Assembly (NCBI GenBank): GCA_030595795.1
Contig: JAUVCH010000032.1
Span: forward strand, 1 to 35,992
Reading direction: 5' to 3'
Origin: Gammaproteobacteria bacterium
Lineage (GTDB): Bacteria; Pseudomonadota; Gammaproteobacteria; GCA-001735895
Length of the DNA stretch: 35,992 nucleotides
Made by a program: the position numbers and the translations under genes. The notes beneath the pieces are model-generated. The model worked only from the letters and a program-made list of their open reading frames with translations, ran no database searches and was not told the DNA's origin. Below, in pieces: positions 1-9,252 of this stretch; position 1 is the stretch's first letter; every line of letters starts with the position of its first letter.

Positions 1-541
<541 letters not shown>

Positions 542-600
542 AAAATTTAATTCTCAAGGGTTAATTTTGGTGCTGGATTGACTTATTTAAAAGCTGAGGC

Positions 601-609
601 ATTTTAACA
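601..609 (-). promoter_or_regulatory. Candidate extended -10 promoter element for gyrA
   Basis: On the minus strand this reads TGTTAAAAT, an extended -10 (TG, one base, then TAAAAT), about 60 bp upstream of the gyrA ATG. No convincing -35 is visible, which is tolerated with an extended -10. The rest of 542-744 is AT-rich and holds no gene. Prediction by eye only. Confidence 0.35.
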
Positions 610-744
610 TAAACCCAAGGGTAAGCACTACTATAAAGAATGTCTTCTTAGGGCTAATTTCAAGGCTATTTCCGGGGAAATCAATAAATTTGCAAATCAC
701 CTGAATTTACTTGCAGGTCGTTCAAATTATTGTAAGGTGCCGCT

Positions 745-2082
745 ATGAAAAAGAATTACCAGATATTACTCGCCAAATGGGTGATCACGGTCAACCCAGA
801 GTTCGAAATTCTCAGCGATTATGCCGTTATTATCGAAGACTCGCGTATTCATAGCCTGCTACCGGCAGCCGAAATTAGTGAACTTGATTTTTATCATCAG
901 GCTGAAATCTTCGACCTGCCCGATCACGCTATTATGCCCGGATTTGTGAATAGCCATACCCATGCCTCGATGAGTCTGTTTCGAGGTCTCGGCGACGACC
1001 TGCCCCTGATGGATTGGCTGAACCATCACATCTGGCCAGCTGAGAGTCGATGGGTAAACACCGAGTTTATTCGAGATGGCTTTGAGCTTGCAGCGGCCGA
1101 AATGATTCGTTCGGGCACGACCTGTATGAACGACATGTATTTTTACCCCGATATCGTTGGTCATCGAGCGCAGGAAATCGGCTTGCGCGTCGTGGTGGGG
1201 CTCATTGTGCTGGATTTTCCCACGGTCTGGGCGAAAGATGCTGACGATTATCTGCATAAGGCATTAGCTGTGGTTGACGAAATTAAATCTTCCCCGCTGG
1301 TTACGGCGGCATTCGCTCCACATGCCCCTTATTCGGTTTCGGACCAGCCGTTAGAAAAGATAGCCATGTATAGCAGCGAACTCGATTTGCCCGTTCATAT
1401 GCATATTCACGAGACTGCTTTTGAAGTGAGCGAGGCCGAAAAAAATACCGGGATGCGCCCCTTGCAACGGCTCGATCAATTGAATTTACTCAATCCGAAC
1501 TTGCTGGCTGTGCATATGACCGAACTCAATGAATTCGAGATCGAACGCATTGCCGAGGCTGGCGTCCACGTCAGTCACTGTCCGGAATCGAATCTGAAGC
1601 TGGCCAGCGGCTTATGCCCTGTGGCTCGACTACAGGTGCAAGGTATCAACGTATGCCTGGGCACTGATGGTGCGGCCAGCAACAATGACCTGGATATGCT
1701 GTCTGAAATGCGCACCGCAGCACTATTAAGTAAAGGACTCAGTGGCGATGCCCGATCCTGCAACGCCCAACAAGCTATTCAGATGGCTACCATTAACGGT
1801 GCCAAAGCACTCGGCCTGAGTGATGAAATCGGCTCTATAGAAGTCGGTAAACAGGCCGACCTAATTGCGCTTGATCTGAATGCACTCAATACCCAACCTG
1901 TTTATGACCCGGTTACCCAGATCGTTTACGCTGCTAATAGCAGGCAGGTATCTCATGCCTGGATCGCCGGTAGCTGCCAGTTAGCTGATTTCCAACTATG
2001 TAATCTCGACGAAGACAAAATACGCCATAAGGCACAGGCCTGGCGCAATAAAATCAAACCGTTTGACCAGGAACCCTCATGA
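745..2082 (+). CDS. mtaD: 5-methylthioadenosine/S-adenosylhomocysteine deaminase (amidohydrolase family)
   Basis: Predicted zinc-dependent cytosolic amidohydrolase of the TRZ/ATZ-MtaD group, 445 residues, which deaminates methylthioadenosine or S-adenosylhomocysteine to the inosine form in methionine salvage. Visible motifs in order: the metal-binding NSHTHASMSLFRG (~residue 70), HIHETAFE (~220), SHCPESNLKLASG (~280) and LGTDGAASNNDLDML (~307), as expected for this family. The ATG is preceded by an AAGGTG ribosome-binding site. It overlaps ubiG by 4 bp (ATGA), so the two are translationally coupled. P. aeruginosa has the same order mtaD-ubiG-mupP-yciK next to gyrA, which supports the call over other nucleobase deaminases of the superfamily. 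Substrate choice is inferred from family and synteny. Confidence 0.9.
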   Translation: MKKNYQILLAKWVITVNPEFEILSDYAVIIEDSRIHSLLPAAEISELDFYHQAEIFDLPDHAIMPGFVNSHTHASMSLFRGLGDDLPLMDWLNHHIWPAESRWVNTEFIRDGFELAAAEMIRSGTTCMNDMYFYPDIVGHRAQEIGLRVVVGLIVLDFPTVWAKDADDYLHKALAVVDEIKSSPLVTAAFAPHAPYSVSDQPLEKIAMYSSELDLPVHMHIHETAFEVSEAEKNTGMRPLQRLDQLNLLNPNLLAVHMTELNEFEIERIAEAGVHVSHCPESNLKLASGLCPVARLQVQGINVCLGTDGAASNNDLDMLSEMRTAALLSKGLSGDARSCNAQQAIQMATINGAKALGLSDEIGSIEVGKQADLIALDLNALNTQPVYDPVTQIVYAANSRQVSHAWIAGSCQLADFQLCNLDEDKIRHKAQAWRNKIKPFDQEPS

Positions 2083-2798
2083 CACACGCTAATGTCGATC
2101 CGCCTAATGTCGATCCGTTAGAAATAGAAAAATTTCAAGCCATCGCCAGTCGATGGTGGGATCGTGAAAGCGAATTCAAACCTCTGCATGATATCAACCC
2201 ATTACGGGTGGGTTATATCCTCGATCATGCTGAAGACCTGGCGGGTAAAAAAATTCTCGATATCGGCTGTGGGGGTGGCATCCTCGCCGAAGCACTAACC
2301 GAAAAAGGCGCGATTGTTACCGGCATCGATATGGCTGAAATGTCGCTCAAGGTCGCTAAAATGCATTTACACGAAAGCGGTTACGATATCGACTATCAAA
2401 AGATCCCGGTCGAAGAATTCGCAAAAGGTAATGTTGCTGAGTACGATGTCATCACCTGTCTCGAAATGCTCGAACACGTACCCGACCCTGCATCCATCAT
2501 CAACGCCGCTGCATCCATGCTAAAACCTGATGGACATCTGTTCTTTTCCACCATCAACCGTAATCCGAAGGCATTTGCGCTGGCAATTATCGGTGCCGAA
2601 TATATCTTAAACATGCTGCCGAAAGGTACTCATGAATATAAAAAATTTATTAAACCGTCTGAACTGGCAAAAGTGGTTCGCGAGAATCAACTCGACGTTG
2701 TAGATACCACCGGTATGACTTATAACCCGATCACCAAACATTACAAACTTGGGCGAGATATCGACGTCAACTACCTGATGTACTGTAAAGCCATATGA
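2079..2798 (+). CDS. ubiG: Ubiquinone biosynthesis O-methyltransferase UbiG
   Basis: Class I SAM-dependent methyltransferase (239 residues) carrying out both O-methylations of ubiquinone synthesis. Motif I (LDIGCGGGILAEAL) is near residue 62, the acidic end of strand 2 is GIDMAE, and the family start FQAIASRWWDRESEFKPLH and end THEYKKFIKPSEL are present. It overlaps mtaD upstream and the phosphatase downstream by 4 bp each, so it sits in a tight operon. The N-terminus contains a tandem 15-bp duplication (2089-2118) that repeats Asn-Val-Asp-Pro. Presence of ubiG implies ubiquinone-based respiration. Confidence 0.96.
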   Translation: MTHANVDPPNVDPLEIEKFQAIASRWWDRESEFKPLHDINPLRVGYILDHAEDLAGKKILDIGCGGGILAEALTEKGAIVTGIDMAEMSLKVAKMHLHESGYDIDYQKIPVEEFAKGNVAEYDVITCLEMLEHVPDPASIINAAASMLKPDGHLFFSTINRNPKAFALAIIGAEYILNMLPKGTHEYKKFIKPSELAKVVRENQLDVVDTTGMTYNPITKHYKLGRDIDVNYLMYCKAI

Positions 2799-3445
2799 TC
2801 GAAGCTGTCCTCTTCGACCTCGATGGCACCCTCATCGACACCGCACCCGATATGGGTGGTGCTTTAAACAATCTGCTCATCGAAGAAGGCTTGTCTCCTC
2901 TGCCCCTGGAAGCTATTCGACCTTATGTTTCTCAAGGTGCACTGGTACTGACTCAACTAGGATTTTCGGCGCATGTAACTGACGGCGAAATCGAACCCTT
3001 ACGACAAAGATACCTGCAACATTATCGCGATATTGTCGCCGACAACTCTGCATTGTTTACCGGGTTTGAAGAAATTCTACAAACGCTGAAGGATAATCAG
3101 CTTGCCTGGGGCATAGTCACCAATAAACCAGAGTGGCTCACTACCCCTTTGCTAGAGCAACTTGGCCTGTCCAGCCCGGTTGTTATATGCGGCGACACGC
3201 TAGAACACCGTAAGCCACACCCATTACCATTGCAGGTAGCAGCTAAAAATCTTGGTATCGATTGTCAAAAATGTATTTATGTCGGCGACGACGAACGCGA
3301 CATAATAGCTGGCAGAGCCGCCAATATGAAAACTCTGATTGCTGCCTACGGCTATATATCCGCCGATATCGTGCTAGACGACTGGCAGGCAGATGGTATT
3401 ATTCAACAACCCCTGGATTTACTAGACCACCCGTTACTGGATTAA
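2795..3445 (+). CDS. mupP: HAD-family phosphatase, MupP-like (N-acetylmuramic acid 6-phosphate phosphatase)
   Basis: Haloacid dehalogenase phosphatase of 216 residues. HAD motif I is DLDGTLIDT at residue 8, motif II is VTNKP (~108), the motif III lysine is in HRKPHP (~133), and motif IV is VGDDERD (~161). The closing AYGYI is typical of the Gph/MupP branch. In Pseudomonas the gene at this position (between ubiG and yciK) is MupP, which dephosphorylates MurNAc-6-phosphate in the recycling route that feeds UDP-MurNAc synthesis. The family was formerly annotated as phosphoglycolate phosphatase (Gph). Function is inferred from synteny and similarity; phosphoglycolate phosphatase remains possible. 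Overlaps ubiG by 4 bp. Confidence 0.8.
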   Translation: MIEAVLFDLDGTLIDTAPDMGGALNNLLIEEGLSPLPLEAIRPYVSQGALVLTQLGFSAHVTDGEIEPLRQRYLQHYRDIVADNSALFTGFEEILQTLKDNQLAWGIVTNKPEWLTTPLLEQLGLSSPVVICGDTLEHRKPHPLPLQVAAKNLGIDCQKCIYVGDDERDIIAGRAANMKTLIAAYGYISADIVLDDWQADGIIQQPLDLLDHPLLD

Positions 3446-3449
3446 CCCA

Positions 3450-4187
3450 ATGACTCAAATTCCCGGCGATTTTAAAGCCGACGAAAACTTGCTGAAAGAC
3501 CGCATTATCCTGGTGACCGGCGCTACCGGCGGGTTTGGTAAGGTCGTATCGCTAGCCTGTGCAAAGCACGGTGCCACCGTCATATTGCTGGCGAAGAACC
3601 TGCGCCTGGTGGAAGAATTATACGATGAGATAGAAAAGGCAGGTTATCCGACACCAGCGATTTACCCGATTAACCTCGAAGGCGCCACCGAACACCACTA
3701 CATAGAGCTAGCCGAAAACATCCAGAAAGAATTCGGCCACCTCGATGGCCTGATTCACTGCGCCGGATTACTCGGCGCACCGACACCCTTCGAACACAGC
3801 GATGCGACGACCTGGTATCAGCTACATCAAGTTAATTTACACGCACCTTATTTACTGACGCGTTCGGTTATTCCACTACTGAAAAAGTCGGACCATGGTT
3901 CTGTGGTATTTATGACTGACGATAAGCCCGGATCTTACTGGGATGCGTACATGGTGACTAAATCCGCTTTGAATGGCATGGTTTCGTTAATGGCCAATGA
4001 GTACGAAGGTAGCGCGTTGCACGTCAATAGCGTGAATCCAGGCATGACCAAAACGGGTATGCATTTGCGTGCTTATCCGGCACTGGATGCCAACGCCACA
4101 TTGGCTGGACCTGAAGTGCATGAGGATATTTTTCTTTATTTGATGAGTAATGAACTGAAGGAGAACGGGGAGTGTTTTAGCCCGTAA
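3450..4187 (+). CDS. yciK: YciK-like short-chain dehydrogenase/reductase with altered catalytic motifs
   Basis: Rossmann-fold SDR of 245 residues, last gene of the mtaD-ubiG-mupP operon and starting 4 bp after mupP. The nucleotide-binding motif is TGATGGFG (~residue 22), and the Tyr-Lys pair is in YMVTK (~170). The family hallmark DRIILVTGA and LLKSDxGS regions are as in E. coli YciK. Two usually invariant features are changed. The NAG motif reads HCAGLLG, so Asn is replaced by Cys. The catalytic Ser segment reads FMTDDKPGSYW, with Asp residues in place of Ser and a loop about 3 residues shorter than in E. coli. The substrate of YciK is unknown; given the changes, this copy may have low or different activity. 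Confidence 0.82.
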   Translation: MTQIPGDFKADENLLKDRIILVTGATGGFGKVVSLACAKHGATVILLAKNLRLVEELYDEIEKAGYPTPAIYPINLEGATEHHYIELAENIQKEFGHLDGLIHCAGLLGAPTPFEHSDATTWYQLHQVNLHAPYLLTRSVIPLLKKSDHGSVVFMTDDKPGSYWDAYMVTKSALNGMVSLMANEYEGSALHVNSVNPGMTKTGMHLRAYPALDANATLAGPEVHEDIFLYLMSNELKENGECFSP

Positions 4188-4209
4188 GGGCAATCCCTCC
4201 TGGTTGCCC
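4188..4209. terminator. Short hairpin between convergent yciK and dnaE
   Basis: GGGCAA at 4188-4193 pairs with TTGCCC at 4204-4209 across a 10-base loop, filling the 26-bp gap between two converging genes. There is no clear U-tract on either side, so this is a weak, possibly bidirectional terminator candidate. Confidence 0.3.
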
Positions 4210-4213
4210 GGTG

Positions 4214-7200
4214 TTAATATTCGATGTAAAACTGACCATTATCCAAATGTTTACCTAGTGTCAACAAACACTGCTCAGTAGCCGATACCGACCATTGCCC
4301 ATTAGTCCGAAGTTCGTACTCGTAACCTTCGTTTTGCATGTGAATAACAACCGGCATAGCCGCATTGGCTTTAAACAAATTAAGTCCGCTGATCAAACCA
4401 TCGATTTCTTTATCGCTCTCCCCATTTAGATTGATATGCAAAGCTTTGGCTTTATCCTGCCGATAATCGTCTAGCAGTAAGACTTTAGAGGCTCTCAGCT
4501 TTATACCATTATTAAAATCATCGTAGGCGATACCGCCCTCCACTACCCAGACCAGGTCTTTTTGCACCAGGGTTTCGATTTCCTGTAACAGGCTGGAGCT
4601 GACACGCACGTCAACCCGGCCGCTACGATCGTCCAGAGTGACGAAGGCTTCGCGACCGTTGAAGTTGTTTTTCATGCGAATATCGACCACCAGTCCACAA
4701 ACAATGGTCTGCTGCTCTTTTTGGCGATAGCGCCCTGCTGCCTGAGTTTCGCCGGTGTTGAGTTTATCCAGCCATTGGCCAAGACTGGCCGAGGTAATTT
4801 GCTTTACTTCCTGCTCGACCAACAATAAGGGGTGGCCGGTTAAGAACAGGCCAAGTGCTTCTTTCTCCTGTACCAGTCGTTGCTTTTCGTCCCAGGGTTC
4901 GCAATGAGGCAAGGGTTTGACTGCTTCTGGCTCGCTAATCTCGGCGAAGATATCGACCATGCCAGCATCTTGATTATTTTGTTTTTGCTCGGCGGATTGC
5001 AATGCGTATGGCAAATGGGCCAGCAGCGCTGCGCGATTTTTAGAGAAGCAATCCATCGCACCCGCTTTTATCAGGGATTCCACGACCTTGCGGTTGGAGC
5101 GAGATGAGTCAGCCCGCTCACAAAAATCGTCGAGCGAAAGATACTCATCGTCATTACGTTTATCGATAATCGATTCGATCACCCCCTGACCAACCCCTTT
5201 TATCGCACCAAGCCCGTAAAACACCACGCCCTCGCCCGTTGGCGTAAACAGGTAACTGGAACGATTCACATCGGGTGGTAACACTTCGAGCTTCATTTCC
5301 CGACATTCGTCGATCAGGGTGACTATTTTATCGGTGTTATCCATGTCCGCAGAAAGCACGGCGGCCATAAATTCGGCTGGATAATGTGTTTTCAGCCAGG
5401 CAGTCTGATAGGAAACTAACGCATAGGCGGCCGAGTGCGATTTGTTGAAACCATAGCCAGCAAACTTTTCCATGAGGTCGAAGATATAAGTCGCATTATC
5501 AGCTTCGACCTGGTTCGCTACCGCGCCTTCGGTAAAAATGGTGCGCTGCTTTTCCATTTCTTCGGGTTTTTTCTTACCCATCGCACGGCGTAGCATGTCG
5601 GCACCACCTAGCGTATAACCTGCCAGTACCTGGGCAATCTGCATGACCTGTTCCTGATAGAGAATAACGCCATACGTTGGTTGCAGTATCGGTATCAACG
5701 CCGGGTGTGGATATTCCACTTTTGCACCGTGTTTACGACTGATAAAGTCATCGACCATGCCCGATTGCAATGGGCCAGGACGAAACAGTGCCACCAGGGC
5801 AATAATTTCCTCAAAGCTGTCGGGTTGCAGGCGTCGAATCAGGTCTTTCATACCGCGTGATTCGAGCTGAAATACCGCTGTTGTTTGATATTTCTTTAAT
5901 AGACTAAAGGTATCAGGGTCGTCCAATGGGATACGCTCGATTTCGAGCTTGTCGTCACCGCGATTCCGGTTAATCGATTTCACCGCCCAGTCGATAATCG
6001 TCAGCGTTCTTAAACCGAGAAAGTCGAACTTCACCAGGCCCACGGCTTCGACATCATCCTTATCGAACTGGGAAACCAGACCGCCGCCACCGGGTTCGCA
6101 ATAGGTCGGCGTGAAATCGGTTAAGTCACTCGGTGATATCACCACGCCGCCGGCGTGTTTGCCGACGTTACGGGTTAAGCCTTCAAGCGATAACGCCATG
6201 TCGATGAGCATGGTGACTTCTTCTTCCTGCTGGTATAACTCCAGCAGGGCGTCTTCCTGGTCGAGCGCCTTATTCAGCGTCATGCCTATTTCGAATGGCA
6301 CCAGTTTGGCGATTCGATCGACGAAACCATAGGGATGTGCCATGACGCGCCCGACATCGCGGATAACCGCCTTTGCCGCCATGGTGCCGTAGGTAATAAT
6401 CTGCGATACCTGATTGCGCCCGTAATGCTCGGCGACGTATTCGATCACTTCATCGCGGCGATCCATGCAGAAGTCGACATCGAAATCCGGCATCGATACT
6501 CGCTCGGGATTGAGAAATCGCTCGAACAGTAATTCGTATTCGAGTGGATCGAGATCGGTGATCTTCAGTGCGTAGGCAACCAGCGATCCGGCACCCGAAC
6601 CACGTCCTGGCCCTACCGGTATATCGTGTTGTTTAGCCCATTCGATAAAGTCCATGACGATGAGGAAGTAGCCGGGGAAGCCCATCTGGATGATGACATC
6701 GAGTTCCAGATTGAGCCTTTCGATGTACGGCTGATGGTCGATGACTTCGCCTTCAGGGCATTGCTCCTGTAAAAATTCGAGTCGTTTTTCCAGGCCCTGC
6801 TCAGAAACATGGCGAAAGAAGCTATTAACGTCATAGCCGTCCGGCACCGGGTAGTCAGGCAAAAAGTTTTCACCCAGGTTTAATCGTACGTTACAGGCTT
6901 TGGCAATATTGACGGTGTTTTCTACCGCTTCTGGAATATCGGCAAACAACGCCACCATTTCGTCCGCACTACGCAAATACTGTTGATCCGAATAGGTCTT
7001 GGGACGGCGTTGATCATCCAGCGTGAAGCCGCTACAAACGCAGACCCGCACTTCGTGGGCATCGAAGTTATCCGCATCCATGAAACGAACATCGTTGGTT
7101 GCGACGACCGGCACCTGAAAACGTCGAGAAAAATCAATTGCCTGGGCGATATAGGATTCTTCCTGTGGACGCCCGGTGCGCTGTAGTTCGAGGAAAAAGC

Positions 7201-7690
7201 GATTGTCAAAAATTCGCTGCCATTCTGACAGATATTCCTCGGCAAGAGCTGGTTTGTGCGACTTAATCGCCATTCCGATATCGCCTTCGAGACCGGCCGA
7301 TAAAGCAATAAGACCCGTACTTGAGTCAGCCAACCAATCGACATCTATCGTCGGGCGGTCGGCGAGTTGGCCGTCCTGGAATGACCGCGATATTAATTGC
7401 TTCAAGTTCAGATAACCACTGTCGTCCATACACAGTAATACCAGTCGGCTCAAAGTCTCCTGACGATCACCGTGATGAACCCAGACATCGGCACCGAAAA
7501 TCGGTTTGATGCCGTTGGCAGTGGCAACCTTGTAAAACTTCACCAGGGCAAACAGGTTGGATAAATCGGTGAGAGCTACCGCAGCCATGCCGCGCTTTCG
7601 GGTCTCGGCGATTAACGGTTTCAACCTTATCGTGCTGTCCTGTAAGGAAAACTCAGAATGCAAATGCAGATGAACGAATCGATTACTCAT
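4214..7690 (-). CDS. dnaE: DNA polymerase III alpha subunit (replicative polymerase)
   Basis: Catalytic subunit of the replicative polymerase, 1158 residues against 1160 in E. coli. The N-terminal PHP domain opens FVHLHLHSEFSLQDS. The palm carries GRGSGAGSLVAYAL and the metal-binding PDFDVDFCMDRRDEV, with the third catalytic Asp in KFDFLGLRT. The fingers are near FRPGPLQSGMV, a helix-hairpin-helix and beta-binding region follow, and an OB fold near residue 990 (VCGLVVDIR) precedes the C-terminal domain. The ATG at 7690 directly abuts the rnhB stop codon (7691-7693), so rnhB and dnaE form an operon as in many gammaproteobacteria. No intein or frameshift is seen. Confidence 0.98.
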   Translation of the reverse strand: MSNRFVHLHLHSEFSLQDSTIRLKPLIAETRKRGMAAVALTDLSNLFALVKFYKVATANGIKPIFGADVWVHHGDRQETLSRLVLLCMDDSGYLNLKQLISRSFQDGQLADRPTIDVDWLADSSTGLIALSAGLEGDIGMAIKSHKPALAEEYLSEWQRIFDNRFFLELQRTGRPQEESYIAQAIDFSRRFQVPVVATNDVRFMDADNFDAHEVRVCVCSGFTLDDQRRPKTYSDQQYLRSADEMVALFADIPEAVENTVNIAKACNVRLNLGENFLPDYPVPDGYDVNSFFRHVSEQGLEKRLEFLQEQCPEGEVIDHQPYIERLNLELDVIIQMGFPGYFLIVMDFIEWAKQHDIPVGPGRGSGAGSLVAYALKITDLDPLEYELLFERFLNPERVSMPDFDVDFCMDRRDEVIEYVAEHYGRNQVSQIITYGTMAAKAVIRDVGRVMAHPYGFVDRIAKLVPFEIGMTLNKALDQEDALLELYQQEEEVTMLIDMALSLEGLTRNVGKHAGGVVISPSDLTDFTPTYCEPGGGGLVSQFDKDDVEAVGLVKFDFLGLRTLTIIDWAVKSINRNRGDDKLEIERIPLDDPDTFSLLKKYQTTAVFQLESRGMKDLIRRLQPDSFEEIIALVALFRPGPLQSGMVDDFISRKHGAKVEYPHPALIPILQPTYGVILYQEQVMQIAQVLAGYTLGGADMLRRAMGKKKPEEMEKQRTIFTEGAVANQVEADNATYIFDLMEKFAGYGFNKSHSAAYALVSYQTAWLKTHYPAEFMAAVLSADMDNTDKIVTLIDECREMKLEVLPPDVNRSSYLFTPTGEGVVFYGLGAIKGVGQGVIESIIDKRNDDEYLSLDDFCERADSSRSNRKVVESLIKAGAMDCFSKNRAALLAHLPYALQSAEQKQNNQDAGMVDIFAEISEPEAVKPLPHCEPWDEKQRLVQEKEALGLFLTGHPLLLVEQEVKQITSASLGQWLDKLNTGETQAAGRYRQKEQQTIVCGLVVDIRMKNNFNGREAFVTLDDRSGRVDVRVSSSLLQEIETLVQKDLVWVVEGGIAYDDFNNGIKLRASKVLLLDDYRQDKAKALHINLNGESDKEIDGLISGLNLFKANAAMPVVIHMQNEGYEYELRTNGQWSVSATEQCLLTLGKHLDNGQFYIEY

Positions 7691-8272
7691 TTAGCAGACT
7701 TCCCTGACCGGCCTGAAACTCATACGGTGTACTGGACAGGCACCGTGTCGTTTCAATAATTCCCGATGCAAGGCAGTGGGATAACCCTTGTGGCGGGCAA
7801 ATTCGTATTGAGGATAAACAGAATCTAATTCTAACATTTGTCGGTCACGATACTCTTTGGCCAAAATCGATGCTGCCGATATACATGGCTCGGTGAGGTC
7901 ACCTTTAATGATGGCCTGCATTTCGAATCCCTCCAAATCGGGTAACCGATTACCGTCCACCAGGACGAGCTGAGGTTGATGATTCAGTTTCAGCACAGCC
8001 CGTTTCATCGCCAGTAGACTAGCCTGCAGTATATTGATTTCGTCGATCTCCTGGTGACTGGCTTCTGCGATAGACCACGCGAGTGCCTTTTCCCTGATTA
8101 TGATTTCGAGATCCTGCCGTTGACCTGGTGATAACCGTTTTGAATCGGTTAATCCCGGTATACAAAGGTCATCCTTTAAGATAACCGCAGCAGCGACCAC
8201 AGAACCGGCCAAAGGCCCTCTTCCCGCTTCGTCTACACCGGCTATAAGCTTAGCAATTGGTGATTCATGCAT
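7691..8272 (-). CDS. rnhB: Ribonuclease HII
   Basis: RNase HII removes RNA primers and single ribonucleotides from DNA; 193 residues. The catalytic acidic residues are visible in [12 protein letters not shown] (Asp and Glu, ~residue 13), LVDGN (Asp, ~105) and the segment [13 protein letters not shown] (~132). Its stop codon abuts the dnaE start. In E. coli the order lpxA-lpxB-rnhB-dnaE is co-directional; here rnhB-dnaE is divergent from gnnA-gnnB-lpxB, which suggests a local inversion. Confidence 0.96.
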   Translation of the reverse strand: MHESPIAKLIAGVDEAGRGPLAGSVVAAAVILKDDLCIPGLTDSKRLSPGQRQDLEIIIREKALAWSIAEASHQEIDEINILQASLLAMKRAVLKLNHQPQLVLVDGNRLPDLEGFEMQAIIKGDLTEPCISAASILAKEYRDRQMLELDSVYPQYEFARHKGYPTALHRELLKRHGACPVHRMSFRPVREVC

Positions 8273-8279
8273 ATATAAT
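8250..8279 (+). promoter_or_regulatory. Candidate sigma70 promoter for gnnA-gnnB-lpxB
   Basis: A perfect -10 hexamer TATAAT lies at 8274-8279 and TTAGCA at 8250-8255 is a 4/6 match to -35, with an 18-bp spacer. Transcription would start near 8286, about 20 bases before the gnnA start chosen here. The element overlaps the 5' end of rnhB on the other strand. Confidence 0.45.
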
Positions 8280-8307
8280 GCGCCGTTTCTTTTTCACTGC
8301 TTCCACT

Positions 8308-9252
8308 ATGTCTAATTTACTCAAAGTCGCTGTTGTCGGTGTCGGTCATCTCGGCAAATGGCACGCGGATAAATACGCTGCCTGCGCCGATTGTGAACTC
8401 GTTGCTGTGGTCGACAGCGATATCGAAGTCGCGAAGGAAATTGCAGATAAACATAGTGCGCAGGCCTTTACCGATTTCCATGAAATTCTGCCATTTGTCG
8501 ATGCTGTCAGTCTTGTCGTGCCGACCAGTCTACATTATAAAATCGCAGGCGAGATACTGGAAGCGGGAATTCACTGTTTAATCGAAAAACCCATTACCGA
8601 AACCGTCGAAGAAGCCGAAAATCTCATCGAAATAGCTAAACGTCAGCAGGTCATTCTACAGGTTGGGCATATCGAACGCTTCAATAGTGTGATGATTGGC
8701 GTCGAAGAAGAATTAGCAGAACCTCAGTTTATCGAATCGACCCGGCTGGCACCGTTCAACCTACGGGCCACCGATGTCAGTGTTATCCTCGATTTAATGA
8801 TCCACGATATTGATATCATTCTCGAACTGGTGAATAGCCCGATAAATCATATATCAGCCAGCGGCCTGTCGGTAATATCAGATACGATTGATATTGCTAA
8901 CGCTCGCATCGAATTCGAAAACGGCTGTGTCGCCAATGTCACCGCAAACCGCATCAGTCAGAAAAGCGAACGAAAACTGCGAATTTTTCATAAGAACGCT
9001 TATTTATCGGCTGATTTTCAGAATAAAATCGTCGCCATCAACCGTAAGGGCGAAACCAATAATGAGGCAGGTTTCAAGAATGTCGATCATTACGAACGGC
9101 AATTCGAGAATAACGATGCACTAAATCTGGAAGTGCTCGACTTCGTTAACGCGATTAAGACCGGCGGCCAGCCACGAGTCGATGGTGCTGCAGGCAAACG
9201 CGCACTGGAAACCGCATTCAAAATCACGTCTTTAATTACGAGAAACCTATGA
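8308..9252 (+). CDS. gnnA: UDP-GlcNAc 3-dehydrogenase GnnA-like (Gfo/Idh/MocA oxidoreductase)
   Basis: NAD-dependent Gfo/Idh/MocA-family oxidoreductase of 314 residues. The Rossmann motif GVGHLGKWHA is near residue 10, the family EKPI segment near 95, then GHIERFN (~120) and DLMIHDIDIIL (~160). In Acidithiobacillus ferrooxidans GnnA oxidises the 3-OH of UDP-GlcNAc so that GnnB can aminate it, giving UDP-GlcNAc3N for lipid A; those genes lie next to lpxA and lpxB. Here the gene overlaps the aminotransferase by 4 bp, which in turn overlaps lpxB, so the same role is inferred. Start: in-frame TTG 8257 and ATG 8278 exist upstream, but ATG 8308 fits the family N-terminus and lies downstream of the TATAAT box. 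An O-antigen diacetamido-sugar role (WbpB-like) is the main alternative. Confidence 0.82.
   Translation: MSNLLKVAVVGVGHLGKWHADKYAACADCELVAVVDSDIEVAKEIADKHSAQAFTDFHEILPFVDAVSLVVPTSLHYKIAGEILEAGIHCLIEKPITETVEEAENLIEIAKRQQVILQVGHIERFNSVMIGVEEELAEPQFIESTRLAPFNLRATDVSVILDLMIHDIDIILELVNSPINHISASGLSVISDTIDIANARIEFENGCVANVTANRISQKSERKLRIFHKNAYLSADFQNKIVAINRKGETNNEAGFKNVDHYERQFENNDALNLEVLDFVNAIKTGGQPRVDGAAGKRALETAFKITSLITRNL

Noticed and set aside
859..1257. 132-codon antisense frame within mtaD
   Set aside because: Shadow of a well-supported gene; no family features or ribosome-binding site.
6922..7344. 140-codon frame on the same strand as dnaE
   Set aside because: Out-of-frame shadow within the intact dnaE PHP/N-terminal coding region.
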